Shown one piece after another: positions 62,976 through 64,000 of a DNA stretch of 64,000 bases. This stretch comes from Klebsiella pneumoniae (GTDB lineage: Bacteria > Pseudomonadota > Gammaproteobacteria > Pseudomonadales > Azotimanducaceae). The translations under genes were made by a program, and so were the position numbers. The stretch covers positions 1 to 64,000 of the forward strand of contig CAMAVY010000003.1 in assembly GCA_945861675.1 (NCBI GenBank). Reading direction: 5' to 3'. Under the pieces are notes generated by a model. The model was not told where the DNA came from. It searched no databases and saw only the letters and a program-made list of their open reading frames with translations. The first letter of the stretch is position 1; every line of letters starts with the position of its first letter.

Positions 62976-64000
62976 ATGGCGATTGATTTCGAAATCCCCG
63001 CAGAAGCCAAAGCAATTCGCGAAAAGGTGCGGCAGTGGGTGCACGACGAGTGCATCCCCGCCGAGAAGCAACTTGAAACGCGACCCTATAAAGAGGTGCT
63101 GGGCGAGCTGCGCAAGAAGGCCCGCGCCCAAGGCTTGTGGTGCCCCTTCATTCCCAAGGAATACGGCGGCATGGCGCTGGGCCCGCTGGCCAATGCACTG
63201 GTGCAGATGGAGCTGGGCGAAAGCTACCTGGGCGCGCTGTCCATGAACACGCAGGGCCCGGACGACGCCACCATGCTCACGCTGCTGACCCACGGCACCG
63301 AGTTCCAGAAAGAGAAGTTCCTGAAGCCGCTGCTGAATGGCGACAAGCGCATCTGCTATTCGATGACCGAGAAGGCCGCCGGCGCCGACGCCACCGGCAT
63401 GCAGACCCGCGCCATTCGCGATGGTGACAACTGGGTGCTGAACGGCGAGAAGTGGTTCTCCAGTTCCGCCAGCGTGGCCGACATTGCCGTGGTGATGGCG
63501 AAGACCGACCCCAGCGCACCGCGCCATCAGCAGTTCAGCACCTTCATTGTTGAGCTGCCGAACCCGGGCTACATCATCAAGCGCGACATCAAGACCATGG
63601 CCATCGAAGGCCCGTTGTCGCATGTGCTGGGTGGCGGCCACTCGGAGATCGACATCAAGGATCTGGTGGTGCCCGCAGAGAACCTGCTGGGTGGCCAGGG
63701 CCAGGGCTTCAACATGGGCCAGCACCGTCTGGCGTATGGCCGCCTGCGCCACGGCATGCACAACGTAGCGATGGCGCAACGCGCGCTGGACCTGGCGGCC
63801 AAGCATGTGACCAGCCGCAGCACCTTCGGCACGCCATTGTCCGATCGTCAGGGCGTGCAGTGGATGTTGGCCGACTGCGCCAGCGAGCTGTACATGGCGC
63901 GCCTGATGCTGCTGCACATTGCCTACAAGGCAGAGAAGGGCCAGGACCTGCGGCAGGAGAACTCCATTGCCAAAGTGTTCCTGGCGCACATGGTGCATAA
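62976..64000 (+). CDS. acyl-CoA dehydrogenase, start only (runs off the window)
   Basis: The first 341 residues are present. They contain IDFEIPAEAKAIREKVRQWV, GLWCPFIPKEYGGMALGPL, the FAD-binding CYSMTEKAAGADATGMQT, NWVLNGEKWFSSSASVADIA and TSRSTFGTPLSDRQGVQWML, typical of acyl-CoA dehydrogenases, which introduce a double bond in fatty acyl-CoA. The C-terminal part with the catalytic glutamate lies outside the window. ATG 62976 has GGAGA six bases upstream. The 215 bases before it hold no gene. Confidence 0.92.
   Translation, partial: MAIDFEIPAEAKAIREKVRQWVHDECIPAEKQLETRPYKEVLGELRKKARAQGLWCPFIPKEYGGMALGPLANALVQMELGESYLGALSMNTQGPDDATMLTLLTHGTEFQKEKFLKPLLNGDKRICYSMTEKAAGADATGMQTRAIRDGDNWVLNGEKWFSSSASVADIAVVMAKTDPSAPRHQQFSTFIVELPNPGYIIKRDIKTMAIEGPLSHVLGGGHSEIDIKDLVVPAENLLGGQGQGFNMGQHRLAYGRLRHGMHNVAMAQRALDLAAKHVTSRSTFGTPLSDRQGVQWMLADCASELYMARLMLLHIAYKAEKGQDLRQENSIAKVFLAHMVH

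Overview
The window is GC-rich (roughly 63-65% by eye) proteobacterial DNA. The gene order argH / LytS-type kinase / LytTR regulator / hemC-hemD-hemX-hemY, followed by fre-like reductase / rho / trxA / ppx / hemB, is the arrangement known from Pseudomonas and Xanthomonas relatives, so I place the organism in the Gammaproteobacteria. A PEP-CTERM protein, many oxidoreductases and acyl-CoA enzymes suggest an environmental aerobe, perhaps of the Nevskiales/Steroidobacterales type (inference only). No rRNA or tRNA gene was recognised.

Layout. 1-3.5 kb is a graveyard of broken genes: a frameshifted sulfotransferase, the C-terminal half of an IS91-type transposase, and an oxygenase fragment. 3.5-5.2 kb holds a PAS histidine kinase and its response regulator; a DUF2721 relic follows. 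5.7-19.2 kb is the conserved core: arginine synthesis, tetrapyrrole synthesis, transcription termination, thioredoxin and polyphosphate metabolism. 19.4-35 kb holds a membrane-protein/flavoprotein fusion, a GH25 lysozyme, a SHOCT/beta-helix protein with a DUF2089 partner, Kup, an ATP-grasp-like protein, a dipeptidase, a PBP4-type carboxypeptidase, a periplasmic cyclophilin and an aldo/keto reductase. 35-44 kb is accessory: SDR and luciferase-like oxidoreductases, an IS91 N-terminal relic, an IS110-like relic, a duplicated SDR scrap, two uncharacterised genes, a CoA-transferase, a ParDE-type toxin-antitoxin pair and a decayed beta-lactamase. 44.4-51.5 kb is a five-gene minus-strand operon (porin, sulfate-binding protein, CysT, CysW, CysA) beside a divergent sigma-54 activator, with a near-perfect sigma-54 promoter in front of the porin. 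51.5-52.4 kb is a small insert bounded by a 75-bp direct repeat that carries a DUF433/DUF5615 toxin-antitoxin module with a nonsense mutation in the toxin. 52.4-56.7 kb holds yqeY, a CPXCG protein, gnd, pgl and zwf (the oxidative pentose phosphate/6-phosphogluconate genes). 57.2 kb onward holds an unusual PurA, a BrnT toxin with a truncated antitoxin, an APC permease, a PEP-CTERM protein, a decayed ECF sigma/YCII pair, and the start of an acyl-CoA dehydrogenase running off the right edge.

Two themes run through the whole window. First, short perfect or near-perfect tandem duplications (5-26 bp units) are frequent. Those inside genes have periods divisible by 3 and sit in linkers, signal peptides or terminal extensions; those with other periods sit between genes or directly at gene 3' ends. 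Second, small toxin-antitoxin cassettes and transposase scraps occur beside degraded genes, so the accessory parts have been repeatedly inserted into and eroded. The most interesting systems are the sigma-54/porin/sulfate-uptake locus, the 75-bp-repeat toxin-antitoxin insert, and the SHOCT/beta-helix plus DUF2089 pair.
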